The notes under the pieces: model-generated
Databases searched by the model: none
The model's input: the letters and a program-made list of their open reading frames with translations, nothing else
Told to the model about the DNA's origin: nothing
Shown: in pieces, positions 1-5,269 of the stretch
How positions within the stretch are numbered: the first letter of the stretch is position 1
Layout of the letters: the number at the start of each line of letters is the position of its first letter
Made by a program: the position numbers and the translations under genes
NCBI GenBank assembly: GCA_023453655.1
Contig: JAEXTE010000440.1
Coordinates: 1 to 6,740, forward strand
DNA from: Pseudomonadota bacterium
GTDB taxonomy: Bacteria; Pseudomonadota; Gammaproteobacteria; Xanthomonadales; Xanthomonadaceae
DNA length: 6,740 nt
Reading direction: 5' to 3'

Positions 1-572
1 TCCTGCCCAACACCGCCGGCTGCTACACCGCCGAGGACGCGGTGCGCACCTGCCGCCTGGCGCGCGAACTGCTCGACGGCCACAACCTCACCAAGCTCGA
101 GGTGCTGGGCGACCAGAAGACGCTGTACCCGGACGTGGTGCAGACGCTGAAAGCCGCCGAGCAGCTGGTCGCCGATGGCTTCGAGGTGATGGTCTACACC
201 AGCGACGACCCGATCCTGTGCAAGCGACTGGAGGAAATCGGCTGCGTGGCGGTGATGCCGCTGGCAGCGCCGATCGGTTCGGGCCTGGGCATCCAGAACC
301 GCTACAACCTGGTCGAGATCATCGAGAACGCGAAGGTGCCGATCATCGTCGATGCCGGCGTGGGCACCGCCTCCGATGCCGCCATCGCGATGGAACTCGG
401 CTGCCACGGCGTGCTGATGAACACCGCCATCGCGGGGGCGAAGGACCCGGTGCGCATGGCGCGGGCGATGAAGCTGGCGGTCGAGGCGGGGCGCGACGCC
501 TTCCTCGCAGGCCGCATCCCGCGCAAGCGCTATGCCAGCGCGTCCTCGCCGGTGGACGGACTGATCGGCTGA
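1..572 (+). CDS. thiG: Thiazole synthase ThiG, 3' part (5' end outside window)
   Basis: ThiG builds the thiazole phosphate ring of thiamine in the cytoplasm from deoxyxylulose 5-phosphate, dehydroglycine or iminoglycine, and sulfur carried as ThiS thiocarboxylate. The first full codon is at base 3, and 189 residues run to the TGA at 570-572. About 65-70 N-terminal residues are missing, judging from the E. coli protein. Visible family landmarks are [16 protein letters not shown] at the left edge; TKLEVLGD, whose Lys (codon 93-95) aligns with the Lys that forms the imine with deoxyxylulose phosphate (E. coli Lys95); [23 protein letters not shown]; and the phosphate-binding barrel end [14 protein letters not shown] and [14 protein letters not shown]. 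All are intact, so the gene looks functional and is cut only by the window edge. The GTG at 42 is internal, not the start. The ThiS sulfur-carrier gene is probably just upstream, but that is inference. trmB follows after 2 bases, so the two are probably cotranscribed. Confidence 0.96.
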   Translation, partial: LPNTAGCYTAEDAVRTCRLARELLDGHNLTKLEVLGDQKTLYPDVVQTLKAAEQLVADGFEVMVYTSDDPILCKRLEEIGCVAVMPLAAPIGSGLGIQNRYNLVEIIENAKVPIIVDAGVGTASDAAIAMELGCHGVLMNTAIAGAKDPVRMARAMKLAVEAGRDAFLAGRIPRKRYASASSPVDGLIG

Positions 573-574
573 CG

Positions 575-1351
575 ATGACCGATCCGTTTTCCAGCGACGG
601 CGCCAAGGCCCCGCCCAAGCCGTTCACCGTCGTCGAGGGGCGCCGCGAGATCCGCAGCTTCGTGCTGCGCCAGGGCCGCTTCACCGAAGCGCAGCAGCGC
701 GCGTTCGACGAGCAGTGGCCGCGCTACGGGCTGGACTACGCCGGCCAGCCGCGCAACCTCGACGCCGCGTTCGGGCGCCGCGCGCCGCGCGTGCTGGAGA
801 TCGGCTTCGGCAACGGCGAGGCTCTGCGCCATGCCGCCCCGCGCGATCCGGGGCGCGACTTCATCGGCATCGAGGTGCACGCGCCAGGCGTGGGCCGCCT
901 GCTCAACGCGCTGGCCGCGGACGGTACCCGCAACGTGCGCGTCTACCACCACGACGCGGTCGAGGTGCTCCAGCACGAACTTGGCGAGGCCAGCCTCGAC
1001 GAGGCGCGCATCTACTTCCCCGACCCCTGGCACAAGAAACGCCACAACAAGCGCCGCCTGGTACAGCCTGCCTTCGCGCGGCTGCTGGCGGGCAGGATCG
1101 CGCCGGGCGGGCGCTTGCACCTGGCCACCGACTGGCAGGACTATGCCGAGCAGATGTGGGACGTGCTCGACGCCACCCCCGGACTGGTCAACCGCGCAGG
1201 CCCGCGCGGCCACGTCCCGCGCCCGGACTGGCGACCGCAGACCCACTTCGAGACCCGCGGCCAGCGCCTGGGCCACGGTGTCTGGGACCTGCTCTACGAC
1301 CGGGTCGAGGCCGATATCGACGCGTCCGCGCCTGCGGCGGGCGCGCCGTGA
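575..1351 (+). CDS. trmB: tRNA (guanine-N7-)-methyltransferase TrmB
   Basis: This SAM-dependent enzyme methylates N7 of G46 in the variable loop of a subset of tRNAs; it is cytoplasmic. The protein has 258 residues (E. coli TrmB 239). The SAM-binding loop is [12 protein letters not shown] at about 73-84, then [16 protein letters not shown] at 95-110, HHDAVEVL at 125-132, the family signature [18 protein letters not shown] at 147-164, [13 protein letters not shown] at 182-194, and the C-terminal substrate motif [16 protein letters not shown] at 225-240. All are complete. The ATG at 575 was chosen because it gives the usual short variable N-terminus before the [13 protein letters not shown] block and lies 2 bases after the thiG stop (TGACGATG). 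There is no clear Shine-Dalgarno sequence of its own, which points to translational coupling with thiG. The frame stays open upstream to 218 inside thiG, but that extension is out-of-frame thiG sequence. The last 15 or so residues are Ala/Pro-rich and probably disordered. Confidence 0.97.
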   Translation: MTDPFSSDGAKAPPKPFTVVEGRREIRSFVLRQGRFTEAQQRAFDEQWPRYGLDYAGQPRNLDAAFGRRAPRVLEIGFGNGEALRHAAPRDPGRDFIGIEVHAPGVGRLLNALAADGTRNVRVYHHDAVEVLQHELGEASLDEARIYFPDPWHKKRHNKRRLVQPAFARLLAGRIAPGGRLHLATDWQDYAEQMWDVLDATPGLVNRAGPRGHVPRPDWRPQTHFETRGQRLGHGVWDLLYDRVEADIDASAPAAGAP

Positions 1352-1452
1352 GCGCGGCTCCCGTGCTCCCGGGCCGCCTGCACGCGCCGCTGCCGCCTGA
1401 CCACGGACGCCGCCGCCCCACGCCCAGCGCCATTCCGGACGCCAGGTCCTGA
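1348..1452 (+). CDS. Possible 34-residue bridging ORF (doubtful)
   Basis: I do not recognise this reading frame. The 100-base gap between trmB and the transporter holds a GTG-started frame whose start overlaps the trmB stop in a GTGA (1348-1351). Its TGA (1450-1452) overlaps the transporter ATG in a TGATG. The product would have 34 residues, rich in Pro and Arg, with no membrane segment and no domain. Against it: no Shine-Dalgarno sequence precedes the GTG, and the same frame is already open from position 715 through trmB, as expected in very GC-rich DNA, so an open 100 bases proves little. If translated, it could act as a coupling peptide that carries ribosomes from trmB to the transporter start. 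It may equally be untranslated spacer. The gap otherwise shows only a modest AGG at 1444-1446 ahead of the next start. Confidence 0.2.
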   Translation: MSAAPVLPGRLHAPLPPDHGRRRPTPSAIPDARS

Positions 1453-3290
1453 TGGAACCCCAGCTCGCGCTCACGACGGACATGAAGATCGTGCTCGGGC
1501 TGGTCGGCCTGACCATGGTGCTGTTCGAGTTCCAGCGCGTGCGCGCCGACCTGCTGGCGCTGGTGGTCCTGGTGATGCTGGGCCTGACCGGGCTGGTGCA
1601 GCCGGAGGACCTGTTCAACGGCTTTTCGTCCAACGCGGTGATCAGCGTGATCGCCACGATGATCCTGGGCATGGGCCTGGACCGCACCGGCGCGCTCAAC
1701 CGCCTGGCGGCGTGGCTGCTGCGGCGCGCGCGCGGCATGGAGGACCGGCTGCTGCTGCTGGTGTCCGGCATCGCCGGGCTCAATTCGTCGGTGATGCAGA
1801 ACCCGTCGGTGATGGCGCTGTACCTGCCGGTGGTCTCGCGACTGTCCTCGCGCACCGGCATCGCGCTGTCGCGGCTGCTGTTGCCGGTGGGCGTGTCGAT
1901 CGTGCTCGGCGGCACCCTGACCATGGTCGGCAACTCGCCGCTGATCCTGCTCAACGACCTGCTGGTGGCCACCAACGCCAACCTGCCCTCGGGCGCGGCC
2001 ACGCTGGAGCCGTTGAACATGTTCGCGCCAGCGCCGATCGGCCTGTCGCTGCTGGCCGCCGGCCTGCTCTACTTCCGCTTCCAGGGCAAGCGGCGGTTGC
2101 GCGAGGAAGGCGACGCCAACGTCACCCCGGCGCGCACCGAGAGCTACTTCTCGCGTACCTACGGCATCGAGGGCGAGGTCCACGAGCTGATCGTCAGCGC
2201 CGACAGCCCGCTGGTGGGCATGACCTTCGGCGAGGCCGAGGCGCTGCACAACGCGCCGCTGCTGCTGGCCCTGCAGACCGGCAACGAGTCGCGGCTGGCG
2301 CCGCCGCCGGACGCGCGCATCTGGGTGGGCAGCGTGCTCGGCGCGATGGGTCCGCGCCAGCAGGTGGCCGACTTCGCGCAGAACCAGTTCCTGCGCATGA
2401 ACTCGCGGCTGCGCAACTTCGCCGACCTATTCAATCCCAGCCGCGCCGGCATCTCAGAGGCGGTGATCCCGCCCACCTCGAAGTTCATCGGCAAGAGCGC
2501 GGCCGACCTGCAGCTGCGCCGCCAGTACGGGATCAGCCTGCTGGCGATCAACCGCGACAAGACCGTGATCCGCGAGAACCTGCGCGACACGCCGCTGCGC
2601 GCCGGCGACATGCTGGTGCTGCACAGCATCTGGCAGGACCTGGCGCAGGCCGCCGGCAAGCGCGACTTCGTGATCGTCACCGACTATCCCAAGGGCGAGC
2701 AGCGGCCGCACAAGTTCCGCATCGCGATGGTGATCTTCGCCATCACCATGCTGATCGCACTGTCCGGCCGGGTGCCGACCTCGATCGCGCTGATGACCGG
2801 CGTGGCCGGCATGCTGGTATTCGGCGTGCTGAAGATGGACGAGGCCTATTCGGCGATCAGCTGGAAAACCGTGTTCCTGATGGCCTGCCTGATCCCGCTG
2901 GGCTGGGCGATGGACGGCAGTGGCGCGGCGGCCTGGGTGGCCGGCCACACCATCGAGCGGCTGCCCGGCGGCCTGCCCTCGTGGCTGCTGGAGTTCTGCG
3001 TGGCGGTGCTCACCGCCGCATTCTCGATGGTGATCAGCCACGTCGGCGCGACCATCGTGGTGGTGCCGATCGCGGTCAACCTGGCCCTGGCCACCGGCGG
3101 CAATCCCACCGCGTTCGCGCTGATCGTGGCGCTGTCGGCCTCCAACAACTTCGTCACCCAGTCCAACCCGGTGATGTCGATGATCACCGGCCCGGGCGGC
3201 TACCAGCCGCGGGAGCTGTGGAAGCTGGGCGTACCGCTGTCGCTGATCTACACCCTGGTCGTGGTGCTGGCGGTGAACCTGCTGTTCTGA
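1452..3290 (+). CDS. SLC13/ArsB-type permease with two RCK_C (TrkA-C) domains
   Basis: This 612-residue inner-membrane transporter belongs to the ion-transporter superfamily group that takes up anions such as di/tricarboxylates or sulfate by sodium or proton symport; the substrate cannot be read here. Order: N-terminal membrane half about 10-208, cytoplasmic middle about 210-415, C-terminal membrane half about 422-612. The middle holds two RCK_C-like regulatory domains, roughly 237-310 (EVHELIVSADSPLVGMTF) and 332-410 (SKFIGKSAADLQLRRQYG, then RAGDMLVLHS). The inverted-repeat structure shows as GLNSSVMQNPSVMALYLPVV (109-128) with GGTLTMVGNSPLILLNDLL (153-171) in half one, and MVISHVGATIVVVPIAV (526-542) with ASNNFVTQSNPVMSMITGPG (563-582) in half two. 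The loop motifs differ from the textbook Ser-Asn-Thr signature. Start: ATG 1452 has an AGG 5 bases upstream; Met11 (1482) is an alternative. Length and fold match family members with internal TrkA-C domains. The gene lies 100 bases after trmB on the same strand and ends 7 bases from the convergent Rieske gene. Confidence 0.92.
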   Translation: MEPQLALTTDMKIVLGLVGLTMVLFEFQRVRADLLALVVLVMLGLTGLVQPEDLFNGFSSNAVISVIATMILGMGLDRTGALNRLAAWLLRRARGMEDRLLLLVSGIAGLNSSVMQNPSVMALYLPVVSRLSSRTGIALSRLLLPVGVSIVLGGTLTMVGNSPLILLNDLLVATNANLPSGAATLEPLNMFAPAPIGLSLLAAGLLYFRFQGKRRLREEGDANVTPARTESYFSRTYGIEGEVHELIVSADSPLVGMTFGEAEALHNAPLLLALQTGNESRLAPPPDARIWVGSVLGAMGPRQQVADFAQNQFLRMNSRLRNFADLFNPSRAGISEAVIPPTSKFIGKSAADLQLRRQYGISLLAINRDKTVIRENLRDTPLRAGDMLVLHSIWQDLAQAAGKRDFVIVTDYPKGEQRPHKFRIAMVIFAITMLIALSGRVPTSIALMTGVAGMLVFGVLKMDEAYSAISWKTVFLMACLIPLGWAMDGSGAAAWVAGHTIERLPGGLPSWLLEFCVAVLTAAFSMVISHVGATIVVVPIAVNLALATGGNPTAFALIVALSASNNFVTQSNPVMSMITGPGGYQPRELWKLGVPLSLIYTLVVVLAVNLLF

Positions 3291-3297
3291 GCCACCC

Positions 3298-3645
3298 TCA
3301 GTCCGCGGCGCCCAGCTCCACCATGCCCTCGCGCACCGACAGCGCCACCGCGCGAAGCGCTTCGCCGCGGCAGGGCCCGGCCACGCATTCGCCACCGCGC
3401 AGTTCGAAGCTGGCCCCGTGCGCGGCGCAGACCAGCAGTCCCTCCTTGGACTTGAGGAACTGGCCCGGAGCCCAGTCGAGCCGTCGCCCCGCGTGCGGGC
3501 AGACATTGAGCCAGCCGCGGACCTCGCCGCCATCCCGATGGAGGACGAGCGACTCGGGTTCGCCATCCACCAGCGCCTCGACTTCGGCGAAGCCGCCGTC
3601 GGGAATGGCATCGAGCGCAAGCAGCGGGGCGGCTGGGATGGTCAT
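3298..3645 (-). CDS. Small Rieske [2Fe-2S] ferredoxin-like protein
   Basis: This 115-residue soluble protein would carry one Rieske [2Fe-2S] cluster and so act in electron transfer. The ligand pairs are visible: CPHAGRRLDW (Cys49, His51) and CAAHGASFEL (Cys73, His76). Two further Cys occur in GGECVAGPCRGEAL (Cys87, Cys92), a tail motif I associate with this bacterial Rieske subgroup. There is no signal peptide or membrane anchor, so it is cytoplasmic. Length fits ferredoxin components of oxygenases and the small nitrite-reductase-type subunits. However, no oxygenase, reductase or catalytic subunit lies nearby, so the partner is unknown. The spacing between the two ligand pairs is 21 residues, longer than the 15-17 usual in textbook motifs. 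Start: an in-frame stop at 3657-3655 leaves only GTG 3648 or ATG 3645. I prefer the ATG; an AGGA (3665-3662 on this strand) lies rather far upstream. The gene is convergent with the transporter and divergent from the small membrane protein gene. Confidence 0.9.
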   Translation of the reverse strand: MTIPAAPLLALDAIPDGGFAEVEALVDGEPESLVLHRDGGEVRGWLNVCPHAGRRLDWAPGQFLKSKEGLLVCAAHGASFELRGGECVAGPCRGEALRAVALSVREGMVELGAAD

Positions 3646-3666
3646 CACGAAGGTTTAACGTTCCTG

Positions 3667-3714
3667 TTACAACTCGGGGGCGGTACCGCCCGATACTGGG
3701 CACCTTCCTATTGT
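3667..3714 (+). promoter_or_regulatory. Candidate promoter region for the small membrane protein gene
   Basis: This stretch between the divergent genes is richer in A and T than its surroundings. For the plus strand I see two weak options. One is TTACAA (3667-3672), a 19-base spacer and GATACT (3692-3697). The other is TATTGT (3709-3714), a TAnnnT-type -10 only 12 bases before the ATG at 3727, without a good -35. The second would give an almost leaderless mRNA, which would suit the absence of a Shine-Dalgarno sequence before that gene. Both are partial consensus matches read by eye. A promoter for the minus-strand Rieske gene should lie in the same region, but I could not pick one out. Confidence 0.25.
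3678..3691. promoter_or_regulatory. Perfect 14-bp palindrome GGGCGGTACCGCCC, possible operator
   Basis: The sequence GGGCGGTACCGCCC equals its own reverse complement over all 14 bases; the flanking bases (G3677, G3692) break the symmetry. It lies in the 81-base region between the divergent Rieske and small membrane protein genes. It also falls inside the 19-base spacer of the TTACAA/GATACT candidate promoter. Perfect symmetry around a single centre fits a dimeric repressor or activator site that could control one or both genes. No regulator gene is in the window to match it. In GC-rich DNA short palindromes of G and C arise fairly often, so this is a candidate only. Confidence 0.35.
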
Positions 3715-3726
3715 CGCACCCCGCCG

Positions 3727-4017
3727 ATGTCGTCAGTCCTGTTCCGCTCGCTCCACGCCCGCTTCGACGCCTCCGGCATGCGCGGGCTGTTCACGCCGCG
3801 CAAGCCGCGCAACCCGCTGCTGCGGGTGGCGCTGGGGCTGGTGGGCGTGGCGCTGCTGTGCGTGCTGCTGGTGGTCGGGCTGGTCGTGGGCGCGGGGATG
3901 CTTGCCTTCGGCCTGCTGCGCGGCGCGCTGCGGCCGCGCGCGGCGAAGTCGCGCGAGCGCACGCTCGACGCCGAGTATCGCGTGGTGTCCAAGCCCGGCC
4001 AGCCGGTCCTGCACTGA
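3727..4017 (+). CDS. Small uncharacterised membrane protein (96 residues)
   Basis: No function can be assigned. The 96-residue product has a basic N-terminal part (HARFDASGMRGLFTPRKPRN, 10-29) and one hydrophobic block at about 31-65. That block is long enough for either one long helix or a tight two-helix hairpin through the Gly-rich stretch VVGLVVGAGM. A basic, soluble tail follows, ending in TLDAEYRVVSKPGQPVLH. Basic residues flank the block on both sides, which would suit a hairpin with both ends in the cytoplasm (inference). I have an impression of similar short proteins in other Xanthomonadaceae, so I take it as a real gene. Start: ATG 3727 is the first in-frame Met after the divergent promoter region; no Shine-Dalgarno sequence is seen. 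Met18 (3778) is a less likely alternative. The frame is open further upstream, but only through the antisense of the Rieske gene. Its stop is 6 bases before the FAH-family gene, suggesting an operon. Confidence 0.75.
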   Translation: MSSVLFRSLHARFDASGMRGLFTPRKPRNPLLRVALGLVGVALLCVLLVVGLVVGAGMLAFGLLRGALRPRAAKSRERTLDAEYRVVSKPGQPVLH

Positions 4018-4023
4018 AGCCCC

Positions 4024-4737
4024 ATGCAGGACGTCATCGAGGCCCCTGCGATCCCGCGCATCGCGGTGCGCGGCGGCGGCAGCTTTCCGGTGCGCCGGAT
4101 CTACTGCGTGGGCCGCAACTTCGCCGACCATGCGCGCGAAATGGGCGCCAGCGCTCCGGCCTCGAAGGCCGAGCGGGGCACGCCCGTGTTCTTCCACAAG
4201 CCTGCCGATGCGGTGGTCACCGACGGCCACGTCGCCTACCCGCCCGGCACGCGCGACCTGCATCATGAAGTCGAGCTGGTCGTCGCGCTGGGCCGCGACG
4301 CCCCCGCCGGCGAGCTGCGCCTGGAAGACGCGCCGAAGCTCGTCTTCGGCTATGCGGTCGGGCTGGACCTGACCCGTCGCGACCTGCAGGCGGCCGCCAA
4401 GGCCAAGGGCCTGCCCTGGGACACGGGCAAGGGCTTCGACCAGTCCGCGCCGATCGGCGAGCTCGTGCCTGCCGCCGAGGTGGGCGAACTCGCGCCGCGT
4501 CGCCTGTCGCTCGAGGTCAACGGGCAGCTGCGCCAGCAGTCCACCCTGGAGCAGCTGATCTGGGACGTGCCCGAGATCCTGTACGAACTCTCGAAGCTCT
4601 ACGCGCTGCGCGCCGGCGACCTCGTGTTCATGGGCACGCCCGCGGGCGTGTCCGCGCTGCGGCCGGGCGACGCCTGCGTGGCGCGCCTGGACGACGTGCT
4701 CGAACTGCGTTGCCAGGTGCACGCGCCCTCGGCATAG
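4024..4737 (+). CDS. Fumarylacetoacetate hydrolase family protein, FAHD1/fumarylpyruvate hydrolase type
   Basis: This 237-residue cytoplasmic enzyme should cleave a C-C bond in an acylpyruvate-type substrate, or decarboxylate oxaloacetate, using Mg2+ or Mn2+. Visible motifs in order: RRIYCVGRNFADHAREMG (24-41), containing the His36/Glu39 pair that aligns with the FAHD1 catalytic dyad; VFFHKP (55-60); the metal ligands Glu82 and Glu84 in LHHEVELVVALG and Asp115 in GLDLTRRD; KGLPWDTGKGFDQSAPIGE (128-146), with Lys136 in the place of the family catalytic Lys; and GTPAGVSAL (204-212). All key residues are present and the length is typical of the short FAH class. Close resemblance to human FAHD1 and to gentisate-pathway fumarylpyruvate hydrolases leaves the substrate open. 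No gentisate, homogentisate or homoprotocatechuate genes are near, so housekeeping removal of oxaloacetate or acylpyruvates is more likely (inference). The ATG has a weak GAAG 4 bases upstream, within and after the preceding stop. It probably forms an operon with the small membrane protein gene. Confidence 0.93.
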   Translation: MQDVIEAPAIPRIAVRGGGSFPVRRIYCVGRNFADHAREMGASAPASKAERGTPVFFHKPADAVVTDGHVAYPPGTRDLHHEVELVVALGRDAPAGELRLEDAPKLVFGYAVGLDLTRRDLQAAAKAKGLPWDTGKGFDQSAPIGELVPAAEVGELAPRRLSLEVNGQLRQQSTLEQLIWDVPEILYELSKLYALRAGDLVFMGTPAGVSALRPGDACVARLDDVLELRCQVHAPSA

Positions 4738-4746
4738 TGGCCGCGC

Positions 4747-4762
4747 GCGACGCTGCCGTCGC
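4747..4762 (+). other. Short perfect hairpin between FAH-family gene and mscL
   Basis: GCGACG (4747-4752) and CGTCGC (4757-4762) pair perfectly around a CTGC loop: a 6-bp GC-rich stem with a 4-base loop. It starts 10 bases after the FAH-family stop and ends 15 bases before the mscL Shine-Dalgarno sequence. No T-run follows, so it is not a standard intrinsic terminator. It could protect the upstream message end or be chance in GC-rich DNA. Confidence 0.3.
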
Positions 4763-4776
4763 CGGCGATAACGATT

Positions 4777-4783
4777 GAGGAGG
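4777..4783 (+). promoter_or_regulatory. Strong ribosome binding site of mscL
   Basis: GAGGAGG at 4777-4783 is a near-complete Shine-Dalgarno sequence, 4 bases before ATG 4788 and 10 before the in-frame ATG 4794. It is by far the best ribosome binding site in the window, and most other genes here have weak ones. Both ATGs lie in reach; 4788 is preferred because it matches the N-terminal length of E. coli MscL residue for residue up to the gate. Confidence 0.85.
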
Positions 4784-4787
4784 CCCC

Positions 4788-5198
4788 ATGGGCATGATCA
4801 GTGAGTTCCGGGAATTCGCGATGCGCGGCAATGTCATCGACCTCGCCGTGGGCGTGGTGATCGGCGGCGCGTTCGGCAAGATCGTCAGCTCGCTGGTGGA
4901 CAACGTCATCATGCCGCCGATCGGATTGCTGCTCGGCGGCGTGGACTTCAGCGACATCGCCTGGACGCTGCGCGCGGCCACGGTCGATGCCGCCGGCGAG
5001 GAAGTGCCGGCGGTGGTCATCGGCATCGGCGAATTCCTCAACACGCTGGTGCAGTTCGTGATCATCGCCTTCGCCATCTTCCTGCTGGTCAAGGCGATCA
5101 ACCGCATCCACCGCAAGCCCGAGGCCGAGCCGGCGCCAGCGGCGCCGACGGAGGAAGTACTGCTGCTGCGCGAGATCCGCGACGCGCTGCGCAAGTAA
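4788..5198 (+). CDS. mscL: Large-conductance mechanosensitive channel MscL
   Basis: MscL is a homopentameric inner-membrane channel that opens under high membrane tension and releases solutes during hypo-osmotic shock. The 136 residues match the E. coli length. The amphipathic N-terminal helix and family signature are [20 protein letters not shown] (6-25). The first membrane helix runs to about 45 with the gate-region Gly22 conserved, followed by [11 protein letters not shown] (41-51). The periplasmic loop (about 52-76) is some 5 residues longer than in E. coli. The second helix is about 83-106, then a Pro/Ala-rich linker and the cytoplasmic bundle helix [15 protein letters not shown] (122-136). 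Everything needed for a working channel is present. The gene has its own strong ribosome binding site and a terminator-like hairpin after it. A 50-base gap separates it from the FAH-family gene, so it may be read from an upstream promoter or its own; I found no convincing promoter in the gap. Confidence 0.98.
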   Translation: MGMISEFREFAMRGNVIDLAVGVVIGGAFGKIVSSLVDNVIMPPIGLLLGGVDFSDIAWTLRAATVDAAGEEVPAVVIGIGEFLNTLVQFVIIAFAIFLLVKAINRIHRKPEAEPAPAAPTEEVLLLREIRDALRK

Positions 5199-5219
5199 CG
5201 CGCTGAACGCCTCGCATGC

Positions 5220-5257
5220 GAAGCCGCGGGCCTGCTAGGCTCGCGGCTTCGTCGTTT
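5220..5257 (+). terminator. Intrinsic terminator-like hairpin after mscL
   Basis: GAAGCCGCGGGCCT (5220-5233) pairs with AGGCTCGCGGCTTC (5237-5250) around a GCT loop: a 14-bp stem with a single G-T wobble (5229/5241). GTCGTTT follows at 5251-5257, a short and imperfect T-tract. It begins 22 bases after the mscL stop and ends before the ribosome binding site of the peptidase gene, so it should end mscL transcription. On the opposite strand no T-run follows, so it works in one direction only. The stem also overlaps a possible promoter element for the next gene. Confidence 0.7.
5233..5241 (+). promoter_or_regulatory. Candidate extended -10 element for the M28 peptidase gene
   Basis: TGCTAGGCT fits the extended -10 pattern TGnTAnnnT. 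It would place transcription start near 5248, giving a leader of about 22 bases before ATG 5270. No convincing -35 is seen, which an extended -10 can tolerate. The element lies inside the terminator-like hairpin, so one of the two readings, or both, may apply. A similar CCTGCTnnGCT string stands at the right edge of the window (6729-6739). Confidence 0.25.
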
Positions 5258-5259
5258 CC

Positions 5260-5263
5260 GGAG
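5260..5263 (+). promoter_or_regulatory. Ribosome binding site GGAG deciding the M28 peptidase start
   Basis: GGAG lies 6 bases before ATG 5270, good Shine-Dalgarno spacing. It supports 5270 over the in-frame ATG at 5216, which has no ribosome binding site, would fall before the hairpin and would bury the signal peptide. Confidence 0.65.
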
Positions 5264-5269
5264 CCCGCG

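Noticed and set aside
530..2020. Long minus-strand reading frame (496 codons) over trmB and the transporter, and an overlapping 353-codon one to 2249
   Set aside because: Both lie antisense to clearly coding genes, have low-complexity Arg/Ala/Gln/His-rich products and no recognisable motif; such frames are normal in very GC-rich DNA.
3287..3301. Small inverted repeat CTGAG/CTCAG at the convergent transporter/Rieske ends
   Set aside because: Two facing TGA stops create most of this symmetry automatically; the stem has 5 bp and no T-run, so it is not evidence of a terminator.
1712..3658. 648-codon plus-strand frame overlapping the transporter
   Set aside because: It is the out-of-frame shadow of the transporter, Arg/Gly/Ala/His-rich, with no membrane segments or motifs.
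4767..4772. GATAAC as a -10 element for mscL
   Set aside because: Transcription would begin at about the Shine-Dalgarno sequence and remove it from the mRNA; no -35 is seen.
5216..5269. Upstream ATG that would add 18 residues to the M28 peptidase
   Set aside because: No ribosome binding site, it starts just before the hairpin, and it would place a polar Arg/Pro stretch before the signal peptide; ATG 5270 has GGAG at good spacing.
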